A stretch of 64,000 nt of DNA from contig CAJCIP010000058.1 of NCBI GenBank assembly GCA_903970445.1, positions 109,361-173,360 of the forward strand. Reading direction: 5' to 3'. The DNA comes from Verrucomicrobia bacterium Tous-C9LFEB. Lineage in GTDB: Bacteria > Acidobacteriota > Terriglobia > Terriglobales > Acidobacteriaceae. Both the position numbers and the translations under genes were made by a program. The notes under the pieces are model-generated. The model was not told where the DNA came from. It was given only the letters and a program-made list of their open reading frames with translations, and did no database searches. How positions within the stretch are numbered: position 1 is the stretch's first letter; each line of letters begins with the position of its first letter. Of the stretch, positions 10,120 through 18,866 are shown piece after piece.

Positions 10120-11172
10120 CTACCGACCGGGGTATCCGCTTGCAGTACCGAACTCAGTCGCTCCGTATGGGTTCGGTGTGCCTGGCGTTCCTACTGGCGG
10201 CGCCGGCGGATTCTCCGGGCGTTCGGGATGCACCGTCCTAGCTGGATTCGGGCCGGGGGCGGCCGGTAGCGGACTGCCACGCAATCCTGCCAGAATCTGC
10301 TGCTGGAAATCACCGGCAGCCCCGGGGCTGTTCGGCAGGAAAAGCGTATTTGTACCACCGCGCGTTCCGATATCGCGCAGCGTGTCGAAGTACTGCGTGA
10401 GCAGCACAAGGCTCATCACTTCTTCCGCCGTCGATCCCGGAACTCCGGCCTGGAAGTGTTCGATGGAAGCAGACAGGCCATCAATAATCGCCTGCCGTTC
10501 CCGCGCAATACCGTTGCCCTGCAGGGCCTTCGATTCTGCTTCCGCCTCGGCCTGCTTCACCTTGAGGATCTTTTCCGCTTCACCGCGAGCCTGCGCGGCG
10601 ACCTGCGCGCGCTGCGCCGCGTTGATGTCGTTCATCGCGGCCTTCACTTTGATGTCGGGAATAATGTCGGTAACGAGCGCGGTAAGAATGTTGAAGCCGA
10701 ACTCACGCATGGTCGCATCGAGCTCGTTCTTCACGGCGACCGAAATACCCGACTGCTGCTCGAATGTCTCATCCAGCGTTAGCTTCGGCACATGGCCCAG
10801 AATGCTGTTGAAGACGAAGCTCTCGATCTGTTTCTGTGGCGCGGACAGTTTGTAAAACGCGTCGAAGATGCGGTCGTCCAGCACCTGGAACTGCACGCTC
10901 ACGGGAATCTGAACAAAGACGTTGTCGCGCGTCTTCGTCTCGACAGAGAAGGCCGCCTGCTTCACCTGCAGATCGACAAAGTACACACGCTCTGCGAATG
11001 GGATCAAAACGTGCAGACCGGGGCGTGTGACGCGGTCGAATTTGCCGAAGCGCTCCACAATACCGGCGGAATACGTCCGCACGATATAGAGCGTCTTGAT
11101 AACGGTAACGAGGATGATGATGGCAACGAAGGCGAACAGAACGAAAATAGCTGGCATGGCGGACGCGGGCAT
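10120..11172 (-). CDS. SPFH/Band 7 (stomatin-like) membrane protein
   Basis: 350 residues. An N-terminal membrane helix (about residues 7-28) precedes an SPFH domain (AGIVERFGKFDRVTRPGLHVLIPF, TRDNVFVQIPVSVQFQV) and a charged helical segment with AQRAQVAAQARGEAEKILKVKQAEAEAE, as in stomatins and HflK/C relatives. The C-terminal 80 residues are rich in Pro and Gly. Members form membrane microdomain scaffolds and often partner a NfeD protein, but none is adjacent here. CGAGG five bases before ATG 11172 supports the start. Confidence 0.9.
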   Translation of the reverse strand: MPASAMPAIFVLFAFVAIIILVTVIKTLYIVRTYSAGIVERFGKFDRVTRPGLHVLIPFAERVYFVDLQVKQAAFSVETKTRDNVFVQIPVSVQFQVLDDRIFDAFYKLSAPQKQIESFVFNSILGHVPKLTLDETFEQQSGISVAVKNELDATMREFGFNILTALVTDIIPDIKVKAAMNDINAAQRAQVAAQARGEAEKILKVKQAEAEAESKALQGNGIARERQAIIDGLSASIEHFQAGVPGSTAEEVMSLVLLTQYFDTLRDIGTRGGTNTLFLPNSPGAAGDFQQQILAGLRGSPLPAAPGPNPARTVHPERPENPPAPPVGTPGTPNPYGATEFGTASGYPGR

Positions 11173-11484
11173 GGAGGCCTCGTGAGCAAGGATACTCCTA
11201 AGGCATGAAGCTCTCTAGGTTCGAAGCGTGTGAGTGGTCAGTTGAGCGTCGCCATATGGAAAGAAAGAATGAAGTACGAGCCGGATTTGGTCCGCACTGA
11301 ACATGCACGGACAAACTCACCTCGCTTCTCATGAAGCGGCATACCAGCCCGAGGCAAACCTGCAGGACACTCCGCTACGCACGACGCCGAAGCGTCCCCC
11401 TCCGGTCAACTGGCGAGTTCGTGATTAGGAATGTTTGAAAACACGCAGTGGATCGACAAGGAACGTTGCTTCATGCCAATGGCT
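11173..11484. other. Intergenic region without recognised gene
   Basis: This 312-bp gap lies upstream of the SPFH gene and downstream of the GGDEF/EAL gene, both on the reverse strand, so it should hold the SPFH promoter. A 41-codon forward frame (11303-11428) has no ribosome-binding site or recognisable protein character. No terminator-like hairpin or repeat was recognised. Confidence 0.5.
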
Positions 11485-13857
11485 CTATTGAAGAACCGCA
11501 GGTGCGTCCAACGTTTGATCGAGTAGATGCGCGCCGCCAGTCCATGCAAAGGTCCGTTGCGGCGAACGGTGCCAACCGGATGGCCGATCTGCAAGAGAGA
11601 AGGTGCCGCGACCATGCTTTGCCAGCAACGCAGGCATATGCGACTCCAGATCCACACTCAGCATCGGCTTCCCAATCAGGTAACCCTGCGCGCAGTCACA
11701 GCCGAGTGCGGCGAGCTCTTCCATGTCTTCGACCGTCTCCACGCCTTCAGCAACAACGCGCTTGTGCAGCGATCGGCCTAGCTGAACTACCGTTCGTACG
11801 ACTTCGCGACGCTCCGCATTGCGATGCATGCCGGAAACGAAGCTGCGGTCTACTTTCACTTCATCTACAGGAAGGCTGAGAAGGAAACTAAGCGACGAAT
11901 ACCCAGTGCCGAAATCGTCCAAAGAAATGTGAATGCCGTGCGCGCGGATCTCATGCAGCAATTGCTTCACGGTGTTTTCGGGGACCAGCAAAACGGATTC
12001 AGTAATCTCCAGCCGCAGGAGAGCGGGATTCAGGCCGCTTTTCTCCAATGTAGACAACACCATTTTCAGAAAGCCGTGGTCGGCAAACTGGCGAGGCGAC
12101 ACGTTGACGCTGACGGAGAAGTTGGTCTTCCACGCCATGTTCCATTGCGCCACTTGCCGGCAAGCCTTGTCCAGAATCTGTGTACCCAAAGGAAGGATGA
12201 GGCCAGTCTCTTCCGCCAACGGAATAAATTCGCAGGGAGCGATGGGTCCACGTTCAGGATGATTCCAGCGAGCCAGCGCTTCGAAACCGCTGATGGTGTT
12301 GTCTGCTATACAAACGACCGGCTGATAGGCCACCTCGATGGCTCCCCGCTCCATGCAGTCTCGCAGATCAGCTTCCAGCAGCCAGCGACTGCTCATCTGC
12401 GCCATGGTTTCTCCGTCGAAAAGCTGCACGCGATTCTTGCCGAGCTGCTTGGCACGGTACATGGCGTGGTCGGCTGTACGAAGCAAGTCTTCAATCGCTG
12501 CGCCTGGCGTCAGGAACACGACACCCACGCTCGCGCTGCACCGCAGAACGTGCTGCCCCATGGTGTACGGCTGACGCAAGGCGTCCAGAACGTGCTGCGC
12601 CGTGAGCTCTGCATGCGCAGCGTCCTTCGCGTGCGAGATGACAACAAATTCATCACCGCCGAGCCTGCAGACCACTGAACCTTTGGGCGAGGAAATGCAG
12701 AGCCGGTCGGCCACCTCAATCAGCAGCCGGTCTCCTGTCGAATGACCCATGCTGTCGTTGATTGTCTTGAAGCGATCAAGGTCAAGGAACATCATCAGAT
12801 CAACGCGCGACGGCGAAAGCGACGCCATACGTTCAGCGAGCGTGGAGCGCAGCTGGATGCGATTGCCAAGGCCGGTAAGGGTGTCTTGCAGGACTGTCTC
12901 TTCGAGCTTGCCGTGAGCTTCCTGCCACGCCCGCTCGCGTGCGTTGGTGCGCAGCGCAAACAAGATGAAACAGAAGCACAAAGCGATGCCGCCAGGAATC
13001 GGATGGAAACTGGCGAGGTAGGCGGAAGCGCCAATGGAGAGGAAGGCAAGCGTGGCCACGCTGACACCTCTCGCGCGCTGAAACACCTTGATGATGCGGC
13101 TGGTCTGCCGTCCCTCTTCAAAATTCATTCGCGCGTCGCGCAGGGTGAGGCAGAGGAAGCAGGCGAACGGCAGCGTCCACACAAGATCGACCGGGCTGCC
13201 CGGCTGATAGCCATGCAGGTAGAGCACGTCACCGATTGTTTCCAGCACGCTGTAAAGGAAAAGAAAGGCGGTGAGTCGAATAAAAAAGCGCCGTTCGCGA
13301 GCCACCGTGCATGCGGGCAGGCGAAGCACACAGCAGAGCGAAAGCGCCAAATTTTGGATGATGAATGCAGTGTTCTGATTCAGGCGGTCGGAATGCTTGA
13401 ACACCAGGACATACAGCACCACGAAGAACGTGATTTCCTGCGCGCGGTCAAACCAGCGGATGCGGTCCCACGAATCGTACGTGGTATTGATCGCAAGCAG
13501 CAGAGGAAGGCCGAACAACAGCCACAATGCATTGTCAGGCCGGAGCCCTGCAAGCGTGTGCACAGGCCGGTAGAGCGAGTAGATGTAGATTCCCTGTGCT
13601 GTAGCCCAGATCGCACAAGCGGCCGCAACGGCTCCCCAGCACCGGCGAGCTACAGCATCCGGCACAAAGTGCCGTTGGTACATCATCACGGCAAAGGTGA
13701 CCGCGGGAAAAAAGAACTGCGCGATGTTGGACGCGACGATGGCGTTCGGCACAAACAGGACGATGAGAAGATGCGCAAGTTCCGCGAGGCACACGACCAC
13801 GAAGAGTGATCCAGACAGAAAATCCCTTGTGAACCTTGAGCCCGTTGTCCTCGTCAT
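11485..13857 (-). CDS. Membrane GGDEF/EAL cyclic-di-GMP protein
   Basis: 790 residues. About eight to ten N-terminal membrane helices (residues 10-300, MASE-like sensor) are followed by a GGDEF domain with an intact GGDEF motif near residue 399 and FLDLDRFKTIND. An EAL domain comes next, with EAL near residue 526, ITESVLL, DDFGTGYSSL and a C-terminal QGYLIGKPM. Both catalytic signatures look complete, so it could make or degrade cyclic-di-GMP, or one domain could regulate the other. ATG 13857 with GGAAG upstream is preferred to an in-frame TTG at 13911. It is monocistronic and divergent from zwf. Confidence 0.92.
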   Translation of the reverse strand: MTRTTGSRFTRDFLSGSLFVVVCLAELAHLLIVLFVPNAIVASNIAQFFFPAVTFAVMMYQRHFVPDAVARRCWGAVAAACAIWATAQGIYIYSLYRPVHTLAGLRPDNALWLLFGLPLLLAINTTYDSWDRIRWFDRAQEITFFVVLYVLVFKHSDRLNQNTAFIIQNLALSLCCVLRLPACTVARERRFFIRLTAFLFLYSVLETIGDVLYLHGYQPGSPVDLVWTLPFACFLCLTLRDARMNFEEGRQTSRIIKVFQRARGVSVATLAFLSIGASAYLASFHPIPGGIALCFCFILFALRTNARERAWQEAHGKLEETVLQDTLTGLGNRIQLRSTLAERMASLSPSRVDLMMFLDLDRFKTINDSMGHSTGDRLLIEVADRLCISSPKGSVVCRLGGDEFVVISHAKDAAHAELTAQHVLDALRQPYTMGQHVLRCSASVGVVFLTPGAAIEDLLRTADHAMYRAKQLGKNRVQLFDGETMAQMSSRWLLEADLRDCMERGAIEVAYQPVVCIADNTISGFEALARWNHPERGPIAPCEFIPLAEETGLILPLGTQILDKACRQVAQWNMAWKTNFSVSVNVSPRQFADHGFLKMVLSTLEKSGLNPALLRLEITESVLLVPENTVKQLLHEIRAHGIHISLDDFGTGYSSLSFLLSLPVDEVKVDRSFVSGMHRNAERREVVRTVVQLGRSLHKRVVAEGVETVEDMEELAALGCDCAQGYLIGKPMLSVDLESHMPALLAKHGRGTFSLADRPSGWHRSPQRTFAWTGGAHLLDQTLDAPAVLQ

Positions 13858-14033
13858 CGTCTTCCTTTGCCGGCCACGCTCACTATCGGCATCAGCAGTG
13901 GTATCGTTCAACTCACGCTAAGCGCGGTAACGTAACCGCGACAATCGTGTGAAAGCCTGATTCCACTGGGGAGCGGCGTACTCATCCTGTCTTTTGCATC
14001 CAACAACACACCGTAAATTGGGAGGCAACTAAC

Positions 14034-15449
14034 GTGGAGCAACCGCACTCCGATGCGCTGGTATTCTTCGGTGCGACAGGCGACCTGGCGTACAAGCAGA
14101 TCTTTCCCGCACTGCAGCAGATGGTGAAGCAGGGAAAGCTGACTGTGCCGGTGATCGGTGTCGCGAAGGCAGGTTGGAACCTCGATCAACTAAAAGGGCG
14201 CGCCAAGGACAGCCTCGAAAAGCACGGCGGCATAGATGACGACTCGTGGGGCAAATTACAAGGGCTGCTGCGTTACGTCGACGGAGACTATGCCGACCCC
14301 GCCACATTCAAAGCCGTGCGAGAAGCGCTGGGCGACGCGAAGAATCCCGCGCACTATCTCGCCATTCCCCCATCGCTTTTCGGCAAGGTCGTGGAGCAGT
14401 TAGTCGCTTCGGGCTGCTCCAGCGGCGCACGGATGATCGTTGAGAAGCCCTTTGGCCACGACCTGGACTCAGCGAGAGAGTTGAATCGCATTTTGCATTC
14501 TGCGTTCGATGAAAACGCGATCTTCCGCATCGACCACTATCTTGCCAAGAGCCCCGTGCAGAACATGGTTTCGTTTCGCTTCTCGAATTCGATCATGGAA
14601 GCGCTATGGAACCGCGATCACGTGGAAAGTGTACAAATCACGATGGCCGAAAATTTCGGCGTCCAGGGCCGAGGCTCGTTTTATGACGCGACAGGCGCCA
14701 TTCGCGACGTCGTGCAGAACCACGTATTCCAGGTAATGACGAACCTGGTGATGGACGCGCCTTCACGCAACGATAGTGAATCCATTCGCGACGAGAAGGT
14801 GCGTGTTCTGAAAGCAATACCGCCGATCGAGACGGCAAATCTGGTGCGCGGCCAGTTCCGGGGCTATCTCGACGAGAAGGGCGTTGCGCCGGATTCGAAG
14901 GTAGAGACGTTTGCTGCGTTGAAGTTGCGCATCGATTCGTGGCGTTGGGAAGGCGTTCCTTTTTATGTCCGCGCGGGAAAGGACCTTCCGGTGACGGCTC
15001 TGGAGATCCTCGCCCGCTTCCGCAAGCCGCCCGTAACCAGTTTTACTCCTACGCAGAAGATACAAAACCATCTTCGCTATCGGCTCAGCCCGGAGATCGG
15101 CGTCGGCATTTCACTGTCGGCGGCGCCCACCCAAAAAGGTGGAGACCGGACGCCAATAGAACTGGTAGCGAGTCGTCATCCAAAGCCCGAAGAGATGGAG
15201 GCCTATGTGCGTGTGCTTGGAGATGCAATGGCCGGCGATGCCACGCTCTTTGCTCGGCAGGACTATGTTGAAGAAGCGTGGCGCATTGTCGACCCGATGC
15301 TGAAGGCCGACACGCCTGTATATCCGTATGAGCCCGGCACGTGGGGACCGAAGGAAGTCGATGCGACGGTCAAGCCGGAAGGTGGTTGGCATGCTCCGCA
15401 GGCGGAGGAGCCGGATGACATGCACGTGTTGAGCCTGGACGACTGCTAG
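14034..15449 (+). CDS. zwf: Glucose-6-phosphate 1-dehydrogenase
   Basis: 471 residues. An N-terminal NADP-binding segment (FFGATGDLAYKQIFPALQ) precedes the substrate site RIDHYLAKSPVQNM and the catalytic-His region IRDVVQNHVFQV. It oxidises glucose 6-phosphate to the lactone at the entry of the pentose phosphate pathway. The usual RIDHYLGKE is RIDHYLAKS here: the Lys is kept while Gly and Glu are changed. Length is near the lower end of the family. GTG 14034 follows GGAGG at about nine bases. No gnd, pgl or tal is adjacent. Confidence 0.93.
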   Translation: MEQPHSDALVFFGATGDLAYKQIFPALQQMVKQGKLTVPVIGVAKAGWNLDQLKGRAKDSLEKHGGIDDDSWGKLQGLLRYVDGDYADPATFKAVREALGDAKNPAHYLAIPPSLFGKVVEQLVASGCSSGARMIVEKPFGHDLDSARELNRILHSAFDENAIFRIDHYLAKSPVQNMVSFRFSNSIMEALWNRDHVESVQITMAENFGVQGRGSFYDATGAIRDVVQNHVFQVMTNLVMDAPSRNDSESIRDEKVRVLKAIPPIETANLVRGQFRGYLDEKGVAPDSKVETFAALKLRIDSWRWEGVPFYVRAGKDLPVTALEILARFRKPPVTSFTPTQKIQNHLRYRLSPEIGVGISLSAAPTQKGGDRTPIELVASRHPKPEEMEAYVRVLGDAMAGDATLFARQDYVEEAWRIVDPMLKADTPVYPYEPGTWGPKEVDATVKPEGGWHAPQAEEPDDMHVLSLDDC

Positions 15450-15455
15450 CGGGGA

Positions 15456-17618
15456 TTAAGCCGTGCGACCGCGCAATTGGATTTCAAGAAAGCACTGAAT
15501 CAGCGACACTGCCGCCGGCGTCACGCCGGCAATGCGACTTGCTTGCCCGAGCGTCGAAGGCCGCACACGGCTGAGCTTCTCCACCATCTCCCGCGACAGA
15601 CCGGAGCATCGAGCGTAGTCGAACCATTCAGGAATGGTGCGCTCTTCGTCTGCCCGCAGGCGGTCCATCGACCGGCGCTGCTGCGCGAGATAGCCGGCGA
15701 ATTTGATGGTAGTTTCCACGGTCTTCATTTCGTTGCGCACCCACGCAGGAAGCGTCCCTCCAGAGCACGCAAGTGCACGAGACCACTGGAGCAGTTCTGA
15801 AATACCAGCGATGCGATCGTGCAACACGGGTAGAAGCTGCTCCACCGTAACGTGCGGACGCTTCAGTAACTGGGCGAAGTTGTCCCCGCGCAAGAAGGGC
15901 TGCTGTGGCTGTCGCTTCTTGGCTAACGGCACCGCATCCTCGTCCACACTGGCTAGGTGCATCTGCTTCTGAACGTTGAGCTTTGTGCCATCGGCGAGAC
16001 AGCCCACCGAAGACTCCATCAGCAGGGCGTCTTCTTCGCTTAGCTTGTTTACTTCGAGGAGCCTTGTGAACGCGGCGGCACGATCCTGCTTTGCTTCGAA
16101 AGCAGCCCATGCGACATCATCGATGAGACCCAGCTGACGTCCGTGAGGCGTAAGGCGAGTGTCTGCATTGTCAATCCTCAGATGCAGGCGAAACTCTGCG
16201 CGCGAGGTAAACATGCGGTACGGCTCGTCCGTGCCTTTGCTGATGAGATCGTCGATGAGGATGCCGGTGTACGCCTCGGTGCGATCCAGCGTGAAGGAGG
16301 CAGGGATCAGGGAACAGGGCATAGGGCTAAGCGGATCAATGCCATCGCTGACAGTTGTGACTCCTTCTGATCCCTTATCTCTAATCCCTGATCTCTCACC
16401 CTTCGCGAAGAGTGCAGCATTGATGCCGGCCATGAGCCCCTGGCATGCCGCCTCTTCGTAGCCTGACGTGCCGTTGATCTGCCCCGCGAGGTACAGCCCT
16501 TGGAACTTCTTCACACGCAGCGTGCGATCAAGCTCGGTGGGATCGATAGCGTCATACTCAATTGCATAGCCGGGCCGCAGCATCTCGGCATTTTCAAGAC
16601 CGGGAATGCTGTGCACGATCGCGGCCTGCACATCCATCGGCAGCGACGTGCTCATGCCGTTGATGTACACCTCATGTGTGTTCAGGCCCTCCGGCTCGAG
16701 GAAAAACTGGTGCGACGTCTTATCTGGGAAGCGCACAACCTTGTCTTCTATGGACGGGCAGTATCGCGGACCGATACCTTCAATCTGGCCCGTGTACATC
16801 GGCGAGCGATGCACGTTTTCGCGAATGAGCGCGAGCGTTTCCGGCGTGGTCGTTGCGATGTGACAGGAAATCTGCGGCAGCGGCGGAGTCCACGTCGCGT
16901 CCCCGTCTGTGGGCGCGCTGCGAAAGCTGAACGGTGTCGGATCAATATCACCGGGCTGCTCTTCAAACTTCTCCCACGCGATCGTGCGGCCATCGAGGCG
17001 CGGCGGTGTTCCGGTCTTTAAGCGTGTCTCGCGCAAGCCCAGCTTCTTAAGACTCTCGCCAAGCAGCACGCTGGCGGGTTCGCCGGAACGTCCTGCGGTG
17101 TACTGCTGTTCGCCGCAGTGGATCAATCCATTGAGGAAGGTGCCTGTTGTGACAACGACGGCCTTCGCGTGAATCGTGCGGCCGTCGCGAAGATGCACAC
17201 CAGTAATTTGGTCATGATCGCGCGCGAGATCAATCACCTCGGCCTGCTTGATGAAGAGGTTCGCGATGGACTCCAGCTTCTCGCGCATCTTCACGCGATA
17301 GAGCGCCTTATCGCACTGTGCGCGTGGACTCCATACGGCGGGGCCACGCGACGTGTTCAGCAGCCGGAACTGGATGCCGCACGCGTCCGCCACTTCGCCC
17401 ATGATGCCGCCGAGCGCATCGACTTCGCGCACCAGGTGGCCCTTCGCCACGCCGCCGATGGCCGGATTGCATGACATCTGCGCGATCAGGTCGAGGTTCA
17501 GCGTGAACAGCGCCGTCCGCAATCCCATGCGCGCAGCAGCGGCAGCGGCTTCGCAGCCCGCGTGTCCGGCTCCAACGACCAGAACCTCGAATTCTTCTGA
17601 ATAGGGCACCAAGGCCAT
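15456..17618 (-). CDS. mnmG: tRNA uridine-5-carboxymethylaminomethyl(34) synthesis enzyme MnmG
   Basis: 720 residues against a usual length near 620-630. FAD-binding [19 protein letters not shown] and the family segments [22 protein letters not shown] and [12 protein letters not shown] are present, as are [12 protein letters not shown] (here [12 protein letters not shown]) and [19 protein letters not shown]. With MnmE it modifies U34 of several tRNAs. Extra length includes about 34 residues near 406-440 (after NAALFAKGE, before [11 protein letters not shown]). This segment is encoded by a stretch with ends forming an imperfect inverted repeat. ATG 17618 with GGCGGA upstream is preferred to TTG 17639. 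It is convergent with zwf, seven bases apart. Confidence 0.96.
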   Translation of the reverse strand: MALVPYSEEFEVLVVGAGHAGCEAAAAAARMGLRTALFTLNLDLIAQMSCNPAIGGVAKGHLVREVDALGGIMGEVADACGIQFRLLNTSRGPAVWSPRAQCDKALYRVKMREKLESIANLFIKQAEVIDLARDHDQITGVHLRDGRTIHAKAVVVTTGTFLNGLIHCGEQQYTAGRSGEPASVLLGESLKKLGLRETRLKTGTPPRLDGRTIAWEKFEEQPGDIDPTPFSFRSAPTDGDATWTPPLPQISCHIATTTPETLALIRENVHRSPMYTGQIEGIGPRYCPSIEDKVVRFPDKTSHQFFLEPEGLNTHEVYINGMSTSLPMDVQAAIVHSIPGLENAEMLRPGYAIEYDAIDPTELDRTLRVKKFQGLYLAGQINGTSGYEEAACQGLMAGINAALFAKGERSGIRDKGSEGVTTVSDGIDPLSPMPCSLIPASFTLDRTEAYTGILIDDLISKGTDEPYRMFTSRAEFRLHLRIDNADTRLTPHGRQLGLIDDVAWAAFEAKQDRAAAFTRLLEVNKLSEEDALLMESSVGCLADGTKLNVQKQMHLASVDEDAVPLAKKRQPQQPFLRGDNFAQLLKRPHVTVEQLLPVLHDRIAGISELLQWSRALACSGGTLPAWVRNEMKTVETTIKFAGYLAQQRRSMDRLRADEERTIPEWFDYARCSGLSREMVEKLSRVRPSTLGQASRIAGVTPAAVSLIQCFLEIQLRGRTA
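16301..16399. repeat. Low-complexity inverted-repeat insert inside mnmG
   Basis: The forward strand carries GGGATCAGGGA at 16303-16313 and TCCCTGATCTC at 16385-16395, which pair at 10 of 11 positions. Between them lie repeated AGGG and ATCCCT runs unlike the codon pattern around them. The segment coincides with an extra stretch in MnmG. Confidence 0.55.
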
Positions 17619-17685
17619 TGTATTCCGCCCATTTCGCAACCAGCTCTGGGGCGCACCAATCCCGTCTTCGGCTTAGAATCAGCAT

Positions 17686-18102
17686 ATGACCCGTCCCTGC
17701 TTTCTTGTTGTCGACCGCGAGTTTGCGGGTAGCATCTCCACGCGCAAGCTGGTGATCGAAACGGCAAAGTTCAACGTAATTACCGCCTACAGCAGCGTAG
17801 AAGCCGTGGCAACGCTGAAGCGGTTTCCTGCCCTGGATGGCATCGTGGTGGATGCAGGCATGAACGATAAGCCGTGCGCCCAGCTGGTCAGAGAACTGAA
17901 GGCGTTGGAAATGGCTATTCCGATCATTGCAATCGGTGCGCCGCAGGCTGGATATTGCGACGGTGTCGATCACTATCTCGAATCGTTCAATCCCGCGAAA
18001 CTGCTGGATCTCCTGCAATCCCTGGTTCCGGAGCAGGCAGAGGCCATTGAGCTGCACGACGAAGAATTGAGCAAAGAAAGCGTCATCGTCAAGAACGACT
18101 AG
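17686..18102 (+). CDS. Stand-alone receiver-like domain protein
   Basis: 138 residues fitting a single CheY-like fold. The first strand is CFLVVDRE (one Asp where two acids are usual) and the phospho-acceptor position is GIVVDAGM. The alpha4-beta5 end ESFNPAKLLDLLQ lacks the conserved Lys before the Pro. The missing pocket residues suggest an atypical or phosphorylation-independent receiver; the last 20 residues are acidic. It diverges from mnmG with a 67-bp gap that should contain both promoters; TAGAAT at 17674-17679 is very close to the start. yceH follows after five bases, so they are likely co-transcribed. Confidence 0.7.
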   Translation: MTRPCFLVVDREFAGSISTRKLVIETAKFNVITAYSSVEAVATLKRFPALDGIVVDAGMNDKPCAQLVRELKALEMAIPIIAIGAPQAGYCDGVDHYLESFNPAKLLDLLQSLVPEQAEAIELHDEELSKESVIVKND

Positions 18103-18107
18103 CAGCT

Positions 18108-18755
18108 ATGGTTACGCTAAACATCGTTGAACAGCGCGTCCTTGGTTCTCTCATTGAGAAGGAAATCACCACGCCTGAGTACTATCCGCTGTCATTGAAC
18201 GCGCTGGTAAACGCGTGTAATCAAAAATCGAATCGTGAACCTGTCATGCAGGTGAGCGAAGCTGACGCGCGCACGGCGCTCTTCGAGCTTGAGCCGCTCG
18301 GCATGGTCCGTGTCCTGGCAGACGCGCGCGTATCGAAGTTTGAACACCGCGCCTATGACGCATTGAAGCTTCGCCGCGACGAGATCGCCGTCCTCAGCCT
18401 GTTTCTGCTCCGCGGCCCGCAAACTGCGGCAGAACTCCGTGCTCGCGCCGAACGGCTGTACGCCTTCGACGACAACGCAGCTGCCGTGACAACGCTGGAG
18501 CGAATGGCGACCCGCGAGGATCCCCTTACCGTAATGCTGCCGCGCCAGCCTGGCGCGCGCGAAGCACGCTGGATGCACCTCCTTGGCGGTCCTGTGGATG
18601 CTGCGATGATCGCCGGTTCTTCCACCCAGCAGACGCCGGCACAAGAAGGCGGCGCCGTCATGGCCGAGCGGTTGCAAGTGTTGGAAGAGCGCGTTCAAGT
18701 GCTCGAGGAGCGGCTCCAGGCTTTGGAGCAGGGCTCGCCCGAAGTCATGCAATAA
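18108..18755 (+). CDS. YceH family (UPF0502/DUF480) protein
   Basis: 215 residues. The N-terminus (RVLGSLIEKEITTPEYYPLSLNALVNACNQKSNREPVM) is diagnostic of the YceH family, which is predicted to carry two winged-helix folds; a second wing follows with LRRDEIAVLSLFLLRGPQTAAELR. The last 30 residues form a heptad-like coiled coil with repeated RLQVLEERVQVLEERLQALE, an extension at the usual C-terminus. The cellular role is unknown. It starts five bases after the receiver-like gene. Confidence 0.9.
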   Translation: MVTLNIVEQRVLGSLIEKEITTPEYYPLSLNALVNACNQKSNREPVMQVSEADARTALFELEPLGMVRVLADARVSKFEHRAYDALKLRRDEIAVLSLFLLRGPQTAAELRARAERLYAFDDNAAAVTTLERMATREDPLTVMLPRQPGAREARWMHLLGGPVDAAMIAGSSTQQTPAQEGGAVMAERLQVLEERVQVLEERLQALEQGSPEVMQ

Positions 18756-18866
18756 ACATCCGACTTACCGATTCGGCTTGTCGCCGTCTATTCTGGAAGA
18801 CACTCGTACAACGAACTTACCTCGACGTCGCCTACACCGCCCGTCGAGGCTATCTGAGGAGATCTA

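Noticed and set aside
11303..11428. 41-codon forward frame in the 11.2-11.5 kb gap
   Set aside because: No convincing ribosome-binding site and the peptide looks random.
12742..13809. Long forward frame (355 codons) across the GGDEF/EAL gene
   Set aside because: Antisense shadow of the cyclic-di-GMP gene; the composition is low-complexity and charged without family character.
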